A stretch of 64,000 nucleotides of DNA from Thauera propionica (GCF_002245655.1 NZ_NOIH01000007.1:124001-188000), one strand, 5' to 3'. Shown: positions 52,593 to 61,754, counted from the stretch's first letter. Made by a program: numbers and translations. The notes: generated by a model not told the origin, from the sequence alone.

Positions 52593-53659
52593 TGAACATG
52601 GAAGTACGAGACGCCGACCGCAGCGAGGATCTGCTGGCGCAGGTCTGCACCGCGCTGGCAACCAACACGCCGGTCCTGATCCAGGGCGGGGGAACGAAGT
52701 CCTTCTACGGCCGCGCGACGAGCGGGGCGCTGCTCGACACGCGCGCGCACCGAGGCATCGTCAGCTACGATCCGACCGAGCTGGTGGTAACCGCGCGCGC
52801 CGGCACGCCGCTGTCCGAACTTGAAGCCGTACTGGACCAGTCGGGCCAGATGCTGGCCTTCGAGCCGCCGTACTTCGGCGAGGGCGCGACGGTGGGTGGC
52901 ATGGTGGCGGCAGGCTTGTCCGGTCCGCGCCGGCCGTGGGTAGGCTCCGTGCGCGACTTCGTGCTCGGCTGCCGCGTCATCACCGGCCACGGCAAGCACC
53001 TGCGTTTCGGCGGCGAGGTCATGAAGAACGTCGCCGGCTACGACGTGTCGCGCCTGATGGCGGGCAGCCTGGGTTGCCTGGGGCTGCTGACCGAGGTGTC
53101 GTTCAAGGTCCTGCCCAAGCCGCGCAGCAGCCTCACGCTGCGACTGGAAATGGACGTCGACACCGCGCTTGTGCGCTTTGCAGAGTGGGGGCAGCAGCCA
53201 CTGCCGATCACCGCGGCCTGCCACGACGGCGAGGGCCTGATGCTGCGGCTCGAGGGCGGGGAGGGCTCGGTCAAAGCTGCGCGCGAGCATCTCGGTGGCG
53301 AAGAGGCATCTGCCGCTTTCTGGATGGCGCTGCGCGAACAGAAGCTCGATTTCTTCTCGACCCCCGCGCCGCTGTGGCGGGTTTCGGTTGCCAACGACAG
53401 CCGTCCGCGACTGCCCAAGGGCGCGCAATTGATTGACTGGGGTGGTGCGCAGCGCTGGCTCAAGACCGACGCCCCTGCCGCGACCGTGCGCGCTGCGGCA
53501 GCTGCCGCCGGTGGCCATGCCTGCTGCTTCACGCCCGGCGCCGCGGAAAGCCCGCTGCATCCGCTGCCGGAGGTGCTGATGCGCTATCACCGACGGCTCA
53601 AGGAGCAGCTCGACCCGCAGGGCATCTTCAACCCCGTCCGCATGTACGACGGGCTTTGA
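52592..53659 (+). CDS. glcE: Glycolate oxidase subunit GlcE (FAD-binding)
   Basis: A 355-residue partner flavoprotein of the glycolate oxidase complex, with a shorter PCMH FAD domain: PVLIQGGGTKSFYGR, GGMVAAGLSGPRRPWVGSVR, GGEVMKNVAGYDVSRL. The first ATG overlaps the glcD stop by one base, and glcF follows after 43 bases. The length fits GlcE (E. coli 350). Confidence 0.95.
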   Translation: MNMEVRDADRSEDLLAQVCTALATNTPVLIQGGGTKSFYGRATSGALLDTRAHRGIVSYDPTELVVTARAGTPLSELEAVLDQSGQMLAFEPPYFGEGATVGGMVAAGLSGPRRPWVGSVRDFVLGCRVITGHGKHLRFGGEVMKNVAGYDVSRLMAGSLGCLGLLTEVSFKVLPKPRSSLTLRLEMDVDTALVRFAEWGQQPLPITAACHDGEGLMLRLEGGEGSVKAAREHLGGEEASAAFWMALREQKLDFFSTPAPLWRVSVANDSRPRLPKGAQLIDWGGAQRWLKTDAPAATVRAAAAAAGGHACCFTPGAAESPLHPLPEVLMRYHRRLKEQLDPQGIFNPVRMYDGL

Positions 53660-53702
53660 TGCACGCCGCCGACCCCGCACCGAATCCGCCAGAGAACGAT
53701 CC

Positions 53703-54920
53703 ATGCAAACCAACCTGAGCGAAGCCGCGCGCAAATTGCCCGGCGCCGACGTTGCCGAGAGCGTGCTGCGCACCTGCGTGCATTGCGGTTTCTGCAATGC
53801 CACGTGCCCGACCTACCAGTTGCTGGGCGACGAACTTGATGGCCCGCGCGGCCGCATCTACCTGATGAAGCAGATGCTGGAGGGCGGTGAGGTCTCCGCC
53901 AGCACGCGCATGCACCTCGACCGCTGCCTGACCTGCCGCAACTGCGAAACGACCTGCCCGTCGGGCGTGCAGTACCACAAGCTGCTCGACTTCGGCCGCG
54001 CCGCGATCGAGCAGTGGGCGCCGCGCCCGCTGGGCGAGGTTGTCCAGCGCGCCGCGCTCCGCACTGTTGTGCCGCGTCCGACGCTGTTCAAGACGCTGGT
54101 GCAGATGGGCGAAGCCGTGCGCCCGGTGCTGCCCGAGTCGCTCGCGGGCAAGCTGCCGCGTCACAAGTCACCGGCGAAGCCCCGGCCGACAAGCCAGCAT
54201 GCGCGCAAGGTGCTGATGCTCGAAGGTTGCGTGCAACCCGGCTTTGCGCCCAACACCAATGCGGCTGCGGCCCGCGTGCTCGACCGGCTTGGCATCACCG
54301 TGGTGCCGGCGCGCGAGGCCGGTTGCTGTGGCGCGGTGGATTTCCACCTGAATGCGCAGGACACCGGCCTCGACCGCGCACGACGCAACATCGACGCCTG
54401 GTGGCCCGCCATCGAGGCGGGCGCCGAAGCCATCGTGCAGACGGCCAGTGGCTGCGGTGCCTTCGTCAAGGAATACGGCTTCGTGCTGCGCGACGACCCT
54501 GCCTACGCGGCCAAGGCGGCACGCGTGAGCGCGCTGGCGAAGGACCTCGTCGAGGTGCTGCGCGCGGAGCCGCTGGAGAAGCTCGGCATCCGCGGTGACA
54601 AGCGCCTCGCCTTCCATTGCCCCTGCACGCTGCAGCATGCGCAGAAGCTCGGCGGGGCGGTCGAAGGGGTGCTGTCCCGTCTCGGCTTCGACCTTACGCC
54701 CGTGCCCGACAGCCACCTGTGCTGCGGCTCGGCCGGCACCTATTCGCTGACCCAGCCCGAGCTGTCGCGCAAGCTGCGCGACAACAAGCTCGATGCGCTC
54801 GAGAGCGGCAAACCCGAACTGATCGTGACCGCCAACATCGGCTGTCAGACCCACCTCGACGGCGCCGGTCGCACGCCTGTGCGTCACTGGATCGAGATCG
54901 TCGAGGAAGCCCTCGGCTGA
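53703..54920 (+). CDS. glcF: Glycolate oxidase iron-sulfur subunit GlcF
   Basis: A 405-residue subunit passing electrons from GlcDE to the quinone pool. Two ferredoxin-like 4Fe-4S sites are CVHCGFCNATCP and CLTCRNCETTCP; two CCG-type domains follow with REAGCCGAVDFHLN and HLCCGSAGTYSLTQPE. The length matches E. coli GlcF (407). It is followed by a short hairpin and glcG. Confidence 0.96.
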   Translation: MQTNLSEAARKLPGADVAESVLRTCVHCGFCNATCPTYQLLGDELDGPRGRIYLMKQMLEGGEVSASTRMHLDRCLTCRNCETTCPSGVQYHKLLDFGRAAIEQWAPRPLGEVVQRAALRTVVPRPTLFKTLVQMGEAVRPVLPESLAGKLPRHKSPAKPRPTSQHARKVLMLEGCVQPGFAPNTNAAAARVLDRLGITVVPAREAGCCGAVDFHLNAQDTGLDRARRNIDAWWPAIEAGAEAIVQTASGCGAFVKEYGFVLRDDPAYAAKAARVSALAKDLVEVLRAEPLEKLGIRGDKRLAFHCPCTLQHAQKLGGAVEGVLSRLGFDLTPVPDSHLCCGSAGTYSLTQPELSRKLRDNKLDALESGKPELIVTANIGCQTHLDGAGRTPVRHWIEIVEEALG

Positions 54921-54928
54921 CCCCACGT

Positions 54929-54951
54929 CGCCGGGCGTGCCTCGCCCGGCG
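54929..54951 (+). terminator. Hairpin between glcF and glcG
   Basis: CGCCGGGCG (54929-54937), loop TGCCT, CGCCCGGCG (54943-54951): a 9-bp perfect stem followed by TCCCTTT. Inside the operon it may act as a partial terminator or an RNA stability element. Confidence 0.45.
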
Positions 54952-54988
54952 TCCCTTTACCTCCATTCCCACAAGAGGAAGCCTGCTC

Positions 54989-55393
54989 ATGCAGACCAAA
55001 TATGTTTTGACCCATGCAGATGTTGTCCGCATCGTTGCCGCAGCGCGCGAAGAAGCGGTCAAGAACCAGTGGGCGGTCACCATCGCCGTCGTCGATGACG
55101 GGGGCCATCCGCTGGCGCTCGAGCGTCTGGACGGTTGCGCGCCGATCGGCGCCTACATCGCCCCGCAGAAGGCGCGCACCGCAGCCCTCGGCCGTCGCGA
55201 ATCCAAGCTCTACGAGGACATGATCAACGGCGGTCGCGTGTCCTTCCTGTCCGCACCCGAGATCAGCGGCATGCTCGAAGGTGGCGTTCCCGTCATCGCC
55301 GACGGCCAGGTGATCGGCGCGGTCGGCGTGTCGGGCGTCAAATCCGACCAGGATGCGCAGATCGCGCGTGCGGGTATCGCCGCCCTGGCCTGA
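54989..55393 (+). CDS. glcG: GlcG/HbpS family protein
   Basis: A 134-residue small alpha/beta protein (DUF336, heme-degrading/GlcG family). It begins [19 protein letters not shown], has the conserved [18 protein letters not shown] and [19 protein letters not shown]. Its function in glycolate use is unsettled, but it is regularly found in glc operons. AGAGGAA precedes the start. It lies between glcF and the permease. Confidence 0.92.
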   Translation: MQTKYVLTHADVVRIVAAAREEAVKNQWAVTIAVVDDGGHPLALERLDGCAPIGAYIAPQKARTAALGRRESKLYEDMINGGRVSFLSAPEISGMLEGGVPVIADGQVIGAVGVSGVKSDQDAQIARAGIAALA

Positions 55394-55436
55394 TGGCCCG
55401 GCGCGACCAAAACGACTATACGGAGACGGACCCCCA

Positions 55437-57137
55437 ATGAACCAGACAACGCTTTCACTGCTCGCCTTCCTGCCGCTCGTGCTGGCCGGCGTGCTGCTGA
55501 TCGGCTTCCGCTGGCCCGCGCGCTACGCGATGCCGATGGTGTATGTGATCACCGCCGCGATCGGCCTGTGGGCCTGGGACATGAGCTTCAACCGTGTCCT
55601 CGCGTCCAGCCTGCAGGGCCTGATCCTCACGGTCGGCATCCTGTGGATCATCTTCGGCGCGATCCTGCTGCTCAACACCCTGAAGCATTCGGGCGGCATC
55701 GCCGCGATCCGCCGTGGCTTTGCCAACATCAGCCCCGACCGCCGCGTGCAGGCGCTGATCGTGGCCTGGCTGTTCGGCTGCTTCATCGAGGGCGCCTCGG
55801 GTTTCGGCACGCCGGCCGCGGTGGCCGCGCCGCTGCTGGTCGCGCTCGGCTTTCCGGCGCTGGCCGCGGTGGTGCTGGGCATGATGGTGCAGTCGACGCC
55901 GGTGTCGTTCGGCGCGGTTGGCACGCCCATCCTGGTCGGCGTCGGTGCCGGCCTTGACAAGAGCGGCCTGACCACGCAGCTGGCAAGCCTGGGCAGCAAC
56001 TGGGACGCTTTCTTCATGATGATCACCGGCCGCGTGGCCATCACCCACGCCATCGTCGGCGTGCTGATGCCGCTGATCATGGTGATGGTCATGACCCGCT
56101 TCTTCGGCCGAAACAAGTCGTGGGCGGAAGGACTCGCCGTGGCGCCGTTCGCGCTGTTGACGGCCGTCGCTTTCGGCGTGCCCTACATGCTGGCTGGCGT
56201 GTTCCTCGGCCCCGAGTTCCCGTCGATGATCGGCGCGCTGGTTGGCCTGGCCATCGTGGTGCCGGCCGCCAAGAAGGGCTTCCTGCTGCCCAAGACGAAC
56301 TGGGACTTCGCGCCCCCGAGCGAGTGGCCTGCCGAGTGGATGGGCAAGATCGAGATGAAGCTCGACCAGGTCGCCGGCAAGACGCCGATTTCCACGCCGA
56401 TGGCCTGGGCGCCGTACCTGCTGCTGGCCGCGGTGCTGGTCGCCACCCGCATCATCCCGGAGCTGAAGGCCTTCCTGCTGAGCATCAAGTTCGGCTGGGT
56501 CGACATCCTGGGCGAGAAGGGCGTCAGCGGTAATCTGGAGCCCCTGTACCTGCCGGGTGGCATCCTGGTGTTCGTCGTGCTGATCACCTTCTTCCTGCAT
56601 CGCATGACCGGACGTGAACTGGTGAAGGCCGTGAATGAGTCCAGCCGTACGCTGCTGGGCGCCGGCTTCGTGCTGATCTTCACCATCCCGATGGTGCGTA
56701 TCCTGATCAATTCGGGCGTCAACGCCTCGGGTCTGGTGTCGATGCCGGTGGCGATGGCGCAGTTCGTGGCCGACAGCGTTGGGGGCGTGTATCCCTTCTT
56801 CGCGCCGTGGGTCGGTGCGCTGGGGGCGTACATCGCCGGTTCCAACACCGTGTCGAACCTGATGCTGTCGCAGTTCCAGTTCAACACCGCCGGTCTGCTC
56901 GGCGTATCGGGCGCGATGATGGTGGCGCTGCAGTCGGTCGGCGCAGCCGCCGGCAACATGATCGCCATCCACAACGTCGTTGCCGCCTCGGCCACCGTGG
57001 GCCTGCTCGGCCGCGAAGGCACGACGCTGCGCAAGACCATCCTGCCGACGCTGTACTACCTCGTGGCGGCCGGCACCATCGGCCTGATCGCGATGTACGT
57101 GTTGGGGGTCACCGACCCCATCCACGCGGCGCGCTGA
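55437..57137 (+). CDS. glcA: LctP-family permease (glycolate/L-lactate)
   Basis: A 566-residue permease with about 13 hydrophobic segments. Family signatures are [22 protein letters not shown] (about residues 112-133) and [19 protein letters not shown]; the C-terminal third has [18 protein letters not shown] and [19 protein letters not shown]. LctP/LldP/GlcA proteins import L-lactate, D-lactate and glycolate by proton symport, which fits the glc operon. The start at 55437 is 43 bases after glcG, with GGAGA upstream. It is the last gene of the module. Confidence 0.93.
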   Translation: MNQTTLSLLAFLPLVLAGVLLIGFRWPARYAMPMVYVITAAIGLWAWDMSFNRVLASSLQGLILTVGILWIIFGAILLLNTLKHSGGIAAIRRGFANISPDRRVQALIVAWLFGCFIEGASGFGTPAAVAAPLLVALGFPALAAVVLGMMVQSTPVSFGAVGTPILVGVGAGLDKSGLTTQLASLGSNWDAFFMMITGRVAITHAIVGVLMPLIMVMVMTRFFGRNKSWAEGLAVAPFALLTAVAFGVPYMLAGVFLGPEFPSMIGALVGLAIVVPAAKKGFLLPKTNWDFAPPSEWPAEWMGKIEMKLDQVAGKTPISTPMAWAPYLLLAAVLVATRIIPELKAFLLSIKFGWVDILGEKGVSGNLEPLYLPGGILVFVVLITFFLHRMTGRELVKAVNESSRTLLGAGFVLIFTIPMVRILINSGVNASGLVSMPVAMAQFVADSVGGVYPFFAPWVGALGAYIAGSNTVSNLMLSQFQFNTAGLLGVSGAMMVALQSVGAAAGNMIAIHNVVAASATVGLLGREGTTLRKTILPTLYYLVAAGTIGLIAMYVLGVTDPIHAAR

Positions 57138-57153
57138 GCGCCACGGCAGAGCG

Positions 57154-57185
57154 CACCCCGGCGTCGAAATTGTGTTTCCGGGGTG
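57154..57185 (+). terminator. Hairpin after the permease gene
   Basis: CACCCCGG (57154-57161) pairs with CCGGGGTG (57178-57185) around a 16-base loop that contains few pairs; no U-run follows. Possible end signal of the glc operon. Confidence 0.35.
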
Positions 57186-57214
57186 TTGCACGCGGGGGCG
57201 AAGCCCGGTATAGT
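57186..57214 (+). promoter_or_regulatory. Probable promoter of tRNA-Gly copy 2
   Basis: TTGCAC (57186-57191), 17-base spacer, TATAGT (57209-57214). It would give a leader of about 115 bases before the tRNA, longer than at copy 1. Confidence 0.55.
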
Positions 57215-57336
57215 TCGCCCCCGTCGAGCGCAGAACACCGCCTTCGACGAAACGGACAAAACGGCCGCAGCCCGCATGGCTGCGTGGTTTGAACGGTTCT
57301 GGAAAGCCACATCAGACCTGCCGGATTAGTCCAAAT

Positions 57337-57412
57337 GCGGGAATAGCTCAGTTGGTAGAGCGCAACCTTGCCAAGGTTGAGGTCGCGAGTTCGAGACTCG
57401 TTTCCCGCTCCA
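57337..57412 (+). tRNA. glyT: tRNA-Gly (anticodon GCC), copy 2, at the element junction
   Basis: A 76-base gene identical to the copy at 44963, including encoded CCA. The 3' end is followed by integrase-linked sequence, so the last bases were probably supplied by the incoming element and keep the tRNA functional. Confidence 0.96.
57395..57412 (+). other. Probable attL at the tRNA-Gly 3' end
   Basis: The 3' 18 bases of tRNA-Gly are the known recombination target of ICEclc-type elements. The integrase gene starts 226 bases downstream, in the expected orientation away from the tRNA. The exact core length cannot be fixed without the other end, which is outside the window. Confidence 0.65.
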
Positions 57413-57420
57413 ATTCTTCA

Positions 57421-57549
57421 TCTATAGACGTCCACCAAAGTCTATAGGTTCTTGATTCAACAGGGTTTCAGCCCTGGGGAATGTCTAGCGAAAGCTACTC
57501 AATTCCACTGTCAACCACGCCCGATCAGTACACGAAACAGTACATGAAA
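57421..57549. repeat. Short repeats between attL and the integrase gene
   Basis: TCTATAG occurs at 57421-57427 and 57441-57447 (20-base period). Further on, CAGTACACGAAA (57526-57537) is immediately repeated as CAGTACATGAAA (57538-57549), one mismatch. They may be arm-type sites for the integrase or its directionality factor, or sites controlling int transcription. Confidence 0.55.
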
Positions 57550-57637
57550 TCCGGGCGGTTGCTGGTGCGGATTGTTTGCTGAGTCACTGCCCCTGAGCAC
57601 GGTACACCTCTCCTCAACCCGAGAAGGAGGCGTACCC

Positions 57638-59005
57638 ATGGCGTTAACCGATGCCGTCGTCCGGCAGGCCAAGACCACCGGCAAAGACTACACCCTCAAC
57701 GATACGGACGGCCTGGTGCTGTTCGTCACCGCCCGAGGGGCCAAGAAGTGGCACTTCCGCTTCACTTGGCTGGGCAAGCAACAGCGCGTTGCCGTTGGCA
57801 GTTACCCGGAAATGTCCCTCAAGGAGGCGCGCGAGCAGCGCGACGACCTGCGAGCGCAGGTTGCCCGTGGCGTTGATCCGCGTGTTCACCGTCTGCAGGT
57901 CAAAGCGGCGGAGCTGGCCGCCCCCCTGAACACCTTTGCATCTGTCTTCAAGGCCTGGCGCGACTTCAAGGCGCTGAGCCTGAAAACCGGCCGCCAGAGC
58001 ACCTTGTCGCAGATCGACCGCATTTTTGCCAAGGACGTGCTGCCCTGGCTGGGCAAGCTGTCCATCTTCGATATCGACAATCCGCACCTGCTGGATGTAC
58101 TGCGTCGCATTGAGCGGCGCAAGGCGTTCACTACCGCCGAGAAGGTGCGCATCTGGTTCAATCAGTTGTTCCGCTATGCGATGGTCGAAAAGGGTCTGCG
58201 CTACAACCCGGCCAGCGACCTCGATATCGTGGCCGCACCCAAACCGCCCGTATCGCACAACCCGTTTCTGCGCATGGACGAGCTGCCGGCCTTCCTGCAG
58301 ACCTTGCGCAATTATGGCGGCCAGGAAGTCACCAGGATGGGCCTGCGCCTGTTGCTGCTGACCGGCGTGCGTACTGGGGAGCTGCGCCAGGCGGTGCCCG
58401 AGCAGTTCGACCTGGAGCGTGGGCTGTGGATCATCCCGCCCGTTATCGTCAAGCAGTTACAGGTCAAGCTGCGCCGAGAAGGCAAAACCATTCCGCCCTA
58501 CATCGTGCCGCTGCCCCAGCAGGCCATCGACATCGTGCGTGTGCTGCTCGACGAGCACGCCCGTCGCCCCGCGCAGCACTACCTGCTGTCGCATCGCAGC
58601 CGCCTCAAGGAACGCATCAGTGAAAACACGCTCAATGGCGCACTGCATCGCATGGGTTATGCCGACCTGCTGACCGGGCATGGTATCCGTGCGACGATCT
58701 CCACGGCGCTCAATGAACTGGGCTACCCGAAGGAATGGATCGAGGTGCAGTTGTCACATGCCGACCCCAACAAGATCCGCGCGGCCTACAACCATGCGGA
58801 CTATGTGGAGCAGCGCCGGATGATGATGCAGGACTGGGCCGACCGGCTCGATGCCTGCGAGCGTGGCGAGCCGATCGCTCAGCCTGTGCTCCCGCAGGCG
58901 GCGCCGCACAGCATGGCGGGGATCGAAAGCTATCTGCGTCTGCTGGCGCAGGGGCGTTTGCCGCAGCCGGTGGACGGCGTGCTGCAGCGTCATATCGTGG
59001 GCTGA
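57638..59005 (+). CDS. int: P4-type tyrosine integrase of the element
   Basis: A 455-residue site-specific recombinase. An N-terminal arm-binding domain (DUF4102; LNDTDGLVLFVTARGAKKW, VGSYPEMSLKEAREQRDDL; about 1-85) precedes a core-binding SAM-like region and the catalytic domain with Arg245 (TGVRTGEL), His348/Arg351 (HGIR), His374 (LSHADPN) and nucleophile Tyr384 (AAYNHADY). AAGGAGG seven bases before the ATG fixes the start; an upstream TTG is rejected. It reads away from the tRNA-Gly, as in ICEs and islands using tRNA 3' ends. IntB13 of ICEclc is longer, so this is a relative in function, not a close copy. Confidence 0.93.
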   Translation: MALTDAVVRQAKTTGKDYTLNDTDGLVLFVTARGAKKWHFRFTWLGKQQRVAVGSYPEMSLKEAREQRDDLRAQVARGVDPRVHRLQVKAAELAAPLNTFASVFKAWRDFKALSLKTGRQSTLSQIDRIFAKDVLPWLGKLSIFDIDNPHLLDVLRRIERRKAFTTAEKVRIWFNQLFRYAMVEKGLRYNPASDLDIVAAPKPPVSHNPFLRMDELPAFLQTLRNYGGQEVTRMGLRLLLLTGVRTGELRQAVPEQFDLERGLWIIPPVIVKQLQVKLRREGKTIPPYIVPLPQQAIDIVRVLLDEHARRPAQHYLLSHRSRLKERISENTLNGALHRMGYADLLTGHGIRATISTALNELGYPKEWIEVQLSHADPNKIRAAYNHADYVEQRRMMMQDWADRLDACERGEPIAQPVLPQAAPHSMAGIESYLRLLAQGRLPQPVDGVLQRHIVG

Positions 59006-59066
59006 TGCAGGGGCTTCGGGGTGGCTTGCCAGTGGCATGGAAATCTGGTAATCGGATTTCGCTTGA

Positions 59067-59084
59067 TGTACAATGAGCTGTACA
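59067..59084. promoter_or_regulatory. YefM-type operator (two TGTACA hexamers)
   Basis: TGTACA at 59067-59072 and again at 59079-59084, 12 bases centre to centre, ending 18 bases before the antitoxin ATG. The hexamer is the known core of the E. coli yefM-yoeB operator, which also has two such cores. Confidence 0.8.
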
Positions 59085-59102
59085 TATGAAAGAGAGGTTG
59101 CC

Positions 59103-59354
59103 ATGCGCACTATCAGCTATACCGAAGCCCGGCAGAACCTGTCGGCCACCATGGTGCAGACCGTCGAGGATCGCGTGCCTACCCTCATTACCCGCCAGAA
59201 CGGCGAGGCGTGCGTGCTGATGTCGCTGGAGGAGTACAACGCGCTGGAGGAAACGGCTTACCTGCTGCGCTCGCCGGCCAACGCGCGCCGCCTGATGGAT
59301 TCGATTGACAGCCTCAAGCGTGGCCAGGGTGTCGAGCGGGATATCGCCGAGTGA
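59103..59354 (+). CDS. yefM: Antitoxin, Phd/YefM family
   Basis: An 83-residue antitoxin. The N-terminal DNA-binding half ([37 protein letters not shown]) is classic YefM; the acidic C-terminal tail ([20 protein letters not shown]) wraps the toxin. The start at 59103 has AGAGAGG upstream. Its stop overlaps the toxin ATG by four bases, coupling their translation. Together they may stabilise the element in the host. Confidence 0.95.
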   Translation: MRTISYTEARQNLSATMVQTVEDRVPTLITRQNGEACVLMSLEEYNALEETAYLLRSPANARRLMDSIDSLKRGQGVERDIAE

Positions 59355-59605
59355 AGCTGATCTGGTCTGAGCAAGCCTGGGACGATTATCTGTACTGGCA
59401 AGAGGCGGATAAGCGTATGGTCAAGAAGCTCAACGAGCTGATCAAGGAGACCCGCCGCACCCCTTTCGAGGGCAAGGGCAAGCCGGAGCCGCTTCGCCAC
59501 AACCTGGCGGGCTTCTGGTCGAGGCGGATCACCGCCGAGCACCGGTTTGTGTATTCGGTGACGGACGAGGCGCTGCTGATTGCCGCCTGCCGTTATCACT
59601 ATTGA
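59351..59605 (+). CDS. yoeB: Ribosome-dependent mRNA interferase YoeB
   Basis: An 84-residue RelE-superfamily toxin that cuts mRNA in the ribosomal A site. The residues known to be catalytic in E. coli YoeB are all in the same numbered places: Glu46, Arg65, His83 and Tyr84 (C-terminal CRYHY). It therefore looks active. It forms an operon with yefM inside the integrated element. Confidence 0.96.
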   Translation: MKLIWSEQAWDDYLYWQEADKRMVKKLNELIKETRRTPFEGKGKPEPLRHNLAGFWSRRITAEHRFVYSVTDEALLIAACRYHY

Positions 59606-59669
59606 TGGCCGGAGACAGCCGGCCCGGTGAAGGAGCTGCACCGGTTGTGCCGGCTCCATGCGGGAGGAA

Positions 59670-59795
59670 GGCTTTTGTGCCTTTTGGCCTTTTCGGATAG
59701 GGCCTTTGACCCTTGAGCCTCTTCCCTTGTCGCAACCCCTTGAGGCCCTTTGCCGTTTCCCTTTGAAGGCAGAGGCAGCAAAGGCCCAGGGCAAG
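59670..59795. repeat. Degenerate GCCTTT-rich stretch
   Basis: Non-coding segment between yoeB and the DUF3742 gene with repeated GGCCTTT/GCCTTTTGG/GAGGCCCTTT units on the plus strand and a reverse-type AAAGGCCC near its end. Strongly pyrimidine-rich; no gene or clear terminator. Confidence 0.45.
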
Positions 59796-59821
59796 GTTGC
59801 TGAGCCAGCGAGGTATCCATC

Positions 59822-60211
59822 ATGCCGCAGCACGACACACAGAGGCCGCGCACTGCCTGGAAACTGGGCCAGTGGCTGGGGAGCGGCTACCGGGCGTTCC
59901 TGCGCCAGGAGGCCCGTTTTGTGGCCTGGCTGACCGGGCATGGCGTGCCGCGGACGCTTGCTCGTATCCTGCCCTGGGCATTCAGGATCGTCGCCGTGCT
60001 GGTGCTGCTGTACCTTGCGTTCTGGGTGGCCCTGGTGTTCCTGGGCGCTGCGTTGTTGGCGCATGCAGGCCGTAGCACTGGTGCCGATCATGATCAGGAC
60101 TGGGTAATTCCAGACCCTGACGAGCACATGAAGAATCCGGGCTACGACCCGAATCTCTACAACGACCCGCCAGATCCCAGCTACTACGATCCCCGATACG
60201 ACAAGGACTAG
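59822..60211 (+). CDS. DUF3742 family protein of conjugative elements
   Basis: A 129-residue membrane protein. A basic N-terminal part (GSGYRAFLRQEARFVAWL) leads to one long hydrophobic region (ILPWAFRIVAVLVLLYLAFW... about 49-80) and an acidic, Pro/Tyr-rich tail (NPGYDPNLYNDPPDPSYYDP). This is the DUF3742 pattern found next to the TraG-like gene in ICEclc/PFGI-type elements. Function unknown. In those elements a relaxase gene often lies between it and the integrase; here there is none. Confidence 0.78.
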   Translation: MPQHDTQRPRTAWKLGQWLGSGYRAFLRQEARFVAWLTGHGVPRTLARILPWAFRIVAVLVLLYLAFWVALVFLGAALLAHAGRSTGADHDQDWVIPDPDEHMKNPGYDPNLYNDPPDPSYYDPRYDKD

Positions 60212-60218
60212 ATGCGGG

Positions 60219-61739
60219 CTATTTCAGCGTACCGCCAGACATTGCTGAGGCCCCCTTCGCGCCGGCCTGCCCGGCACCGCTGGTTCCGTCATTCAGTCCT
60301 TTCAAGGCTCCACCTGCGCGTACGCCCACCCAGCCCAATGCGGCAACCCAAAACGTCGGCAGCACAATGAACATGGTGCCCATGACGAAATTCAGCAGCA
60401 TGTCGCCGAAGGTGTTATCCAGCCCCATCATGATGTTGAAGTTCATGTGCGGCCGGTTGAATCCCATGCCCCAGCCATACAGGGCATCGAGGATGGTCGA
60501 GTCGACCCAGCGGGCCAGCTCGAACCAGAAATCGACGAAGTACAGCGCGAAGTAGACGCAACTGATCGTGACGAAGGCGCGGATATCGTAGGTGGCCAGG
60601 GTGAACAGCAGTGGCGTGCTGATGATCAGCGCCAGCTTGAGCAGCGACATCACCATCGGCAACGCCTGGCGCACCACGTCCATCGCCGGGAAATAGGCCA
60701 GGCTGCCCACCGCCATCCCCACATCGCCGGCGGCGCGGGTGACGATGTTCGGCAGCGTCTTCTCAATTTGTCCGCCGTAATCGGCGTAGACGTTGCCCAG
60801 ATTCATTTTCTGTCGACCCGGGGCGGCAATGGCACGCACCACCGAGTCATCTACTTCGGTGCGGCTCAGAAAACCGGCCCAGCCCGCAATCCGGCTGAGC
60901 AGGCCGGGCTCAACCTGCTGCAGCAGGCGGGCTCGCAGGCCGTTGCCGGCATCGTTCCACCACTGGCTGCAGGTGGGGTAGCCGGCACCGCTTGGCACCT
61001 GGGCCAGGCCAGCGTCCCGGTCACTGTCGTAGGTCCAGCCGTCGCGTGGGGTCTGGGCGCGATAGGTGTCGTAATAGCCTGCAGTGTCGGTGAAGAAGCG
61101 CGAGCCAATCCAGGTCACGTCGTGCATCTGGTTGTCGTCGAGATCGGGGCGGCTCATGAACAGTTTGGCGCGTGCCGGGCCGTAGCAGTCGTGGGTGAAG
61201 TCGGCCACTTCCTGCGCGAGAACCGGGTCGGCGATGCGGGTGGCGTTGATCTCCATGCGCATTTGCCGCAGGTCAGTACCACAGGGAATTGCGGCCACTG
61301 AGGCGCCGGTCACCGCCCGCGACAATGCGTGCATGAATACCCACCACACCGGAACCTTCGCGCTCTGGTTGTTGAGGGTCGTGAAGGACTGGCTCCAGCC
61401 GGTATCGGTGGGCAGCGGCACGTTCACCTGGCACTGGGCCGAACGACTGGTATCGAACTTGATAGTCGCCAGATCTACGTCGATGGTCGGCACGCAGGCG
61501 AACATCACCACGACGATGGCGACCCAGATACGGTTCTCGATGCGTTGAGACGACAGGATGCCCTTGTTGCCCTCGTCGGCACCCTCGGTTCGCACGTTCA
61601 GCCACTCGCCGAGGATGATGGCCAGGAACGGCAGCGCGATCACTCCGCTGGTCACCACGATGGCCCAGATGCCGTTGTGCACGATCCAGGCGACGAGCGT
61701 CAGGTAATACTCCAGATAATCGGTTGTCAGCAATGTCAT
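60219..61739 (-). CDS. Conjugal transfer protein with TraG N-terminal domain
   Basis: A 506-residue inner-membrane protein. It starts with a helix pair (LTLVAWIVHNGIWAIVVTSGV), has a periplasmic Cys-containing middle (CQVNVPLPTDTGW, AAIPCGTDLRQM, DFTHDCYGPARAKLFM), and a C-terminal helix group (about 350-480) before a Gly/Ala/Ser-rich tail. The plan is that of TraG-N domain proteins of ICEs, thought to work in mating-pair formation. It converges with the DUF3742 gene, seven bases away, and follows a small membrane gene by 15 bases. Confidence 0.85.
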   Translation of the reverse strand: MTLLTTDYLEYYLTLVAWIVHNGIWAIVVTSGVIALPFLAIILGEWLNVRTEGADEGNKGILSSQRIENRIWVAIVVVMFACVPTIDVDLATIKFDTSRSAQCQVNVPLPTDTGWSQSFTTLNNQSAKVPVWWVFMHALSRAVTGASVAAIPCGTDLRQMRMEINATRIADPVLAQEVADFTHDCYGPARAKLFMSRPDLDDNQMHDVTWIGSRFFTDTAGYYDTYRAQTPRDGWTYDSDRDAGLAQVPSGAGYPTCSQWWNDAGNGLRARLLQQVEPGLLSRIAGWAGFLSRTEVDDSVVRAIAAPGRQKMNLGNVYADYGGQIEKTLPNIVTRAAGDVGMAVGSLAYFPAMDVVRQALPMVMSLLKLALIISTPLLFTLATYDIRAFVTISCVYFALYFVDFWFELARWVDSTILDALYGWGMGFNRPHMNFNIMMGLDNTFGDMLLNFVMGTMFIVLPTFWVAALGWVGVRAGGALKGLNDGTSGAGQAGAKGASAMSGGTLK

Positions 61740-61754
61740 GGCTCGTCACCAGCC

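Noticed and set aside
57572-57637. TTG start for the integrase 22 codons upstream
   Set aside because: No ribosome site there, whereas AAGGAGG sits seven bases before the ATG at 57638 and the family starts at MALTD.
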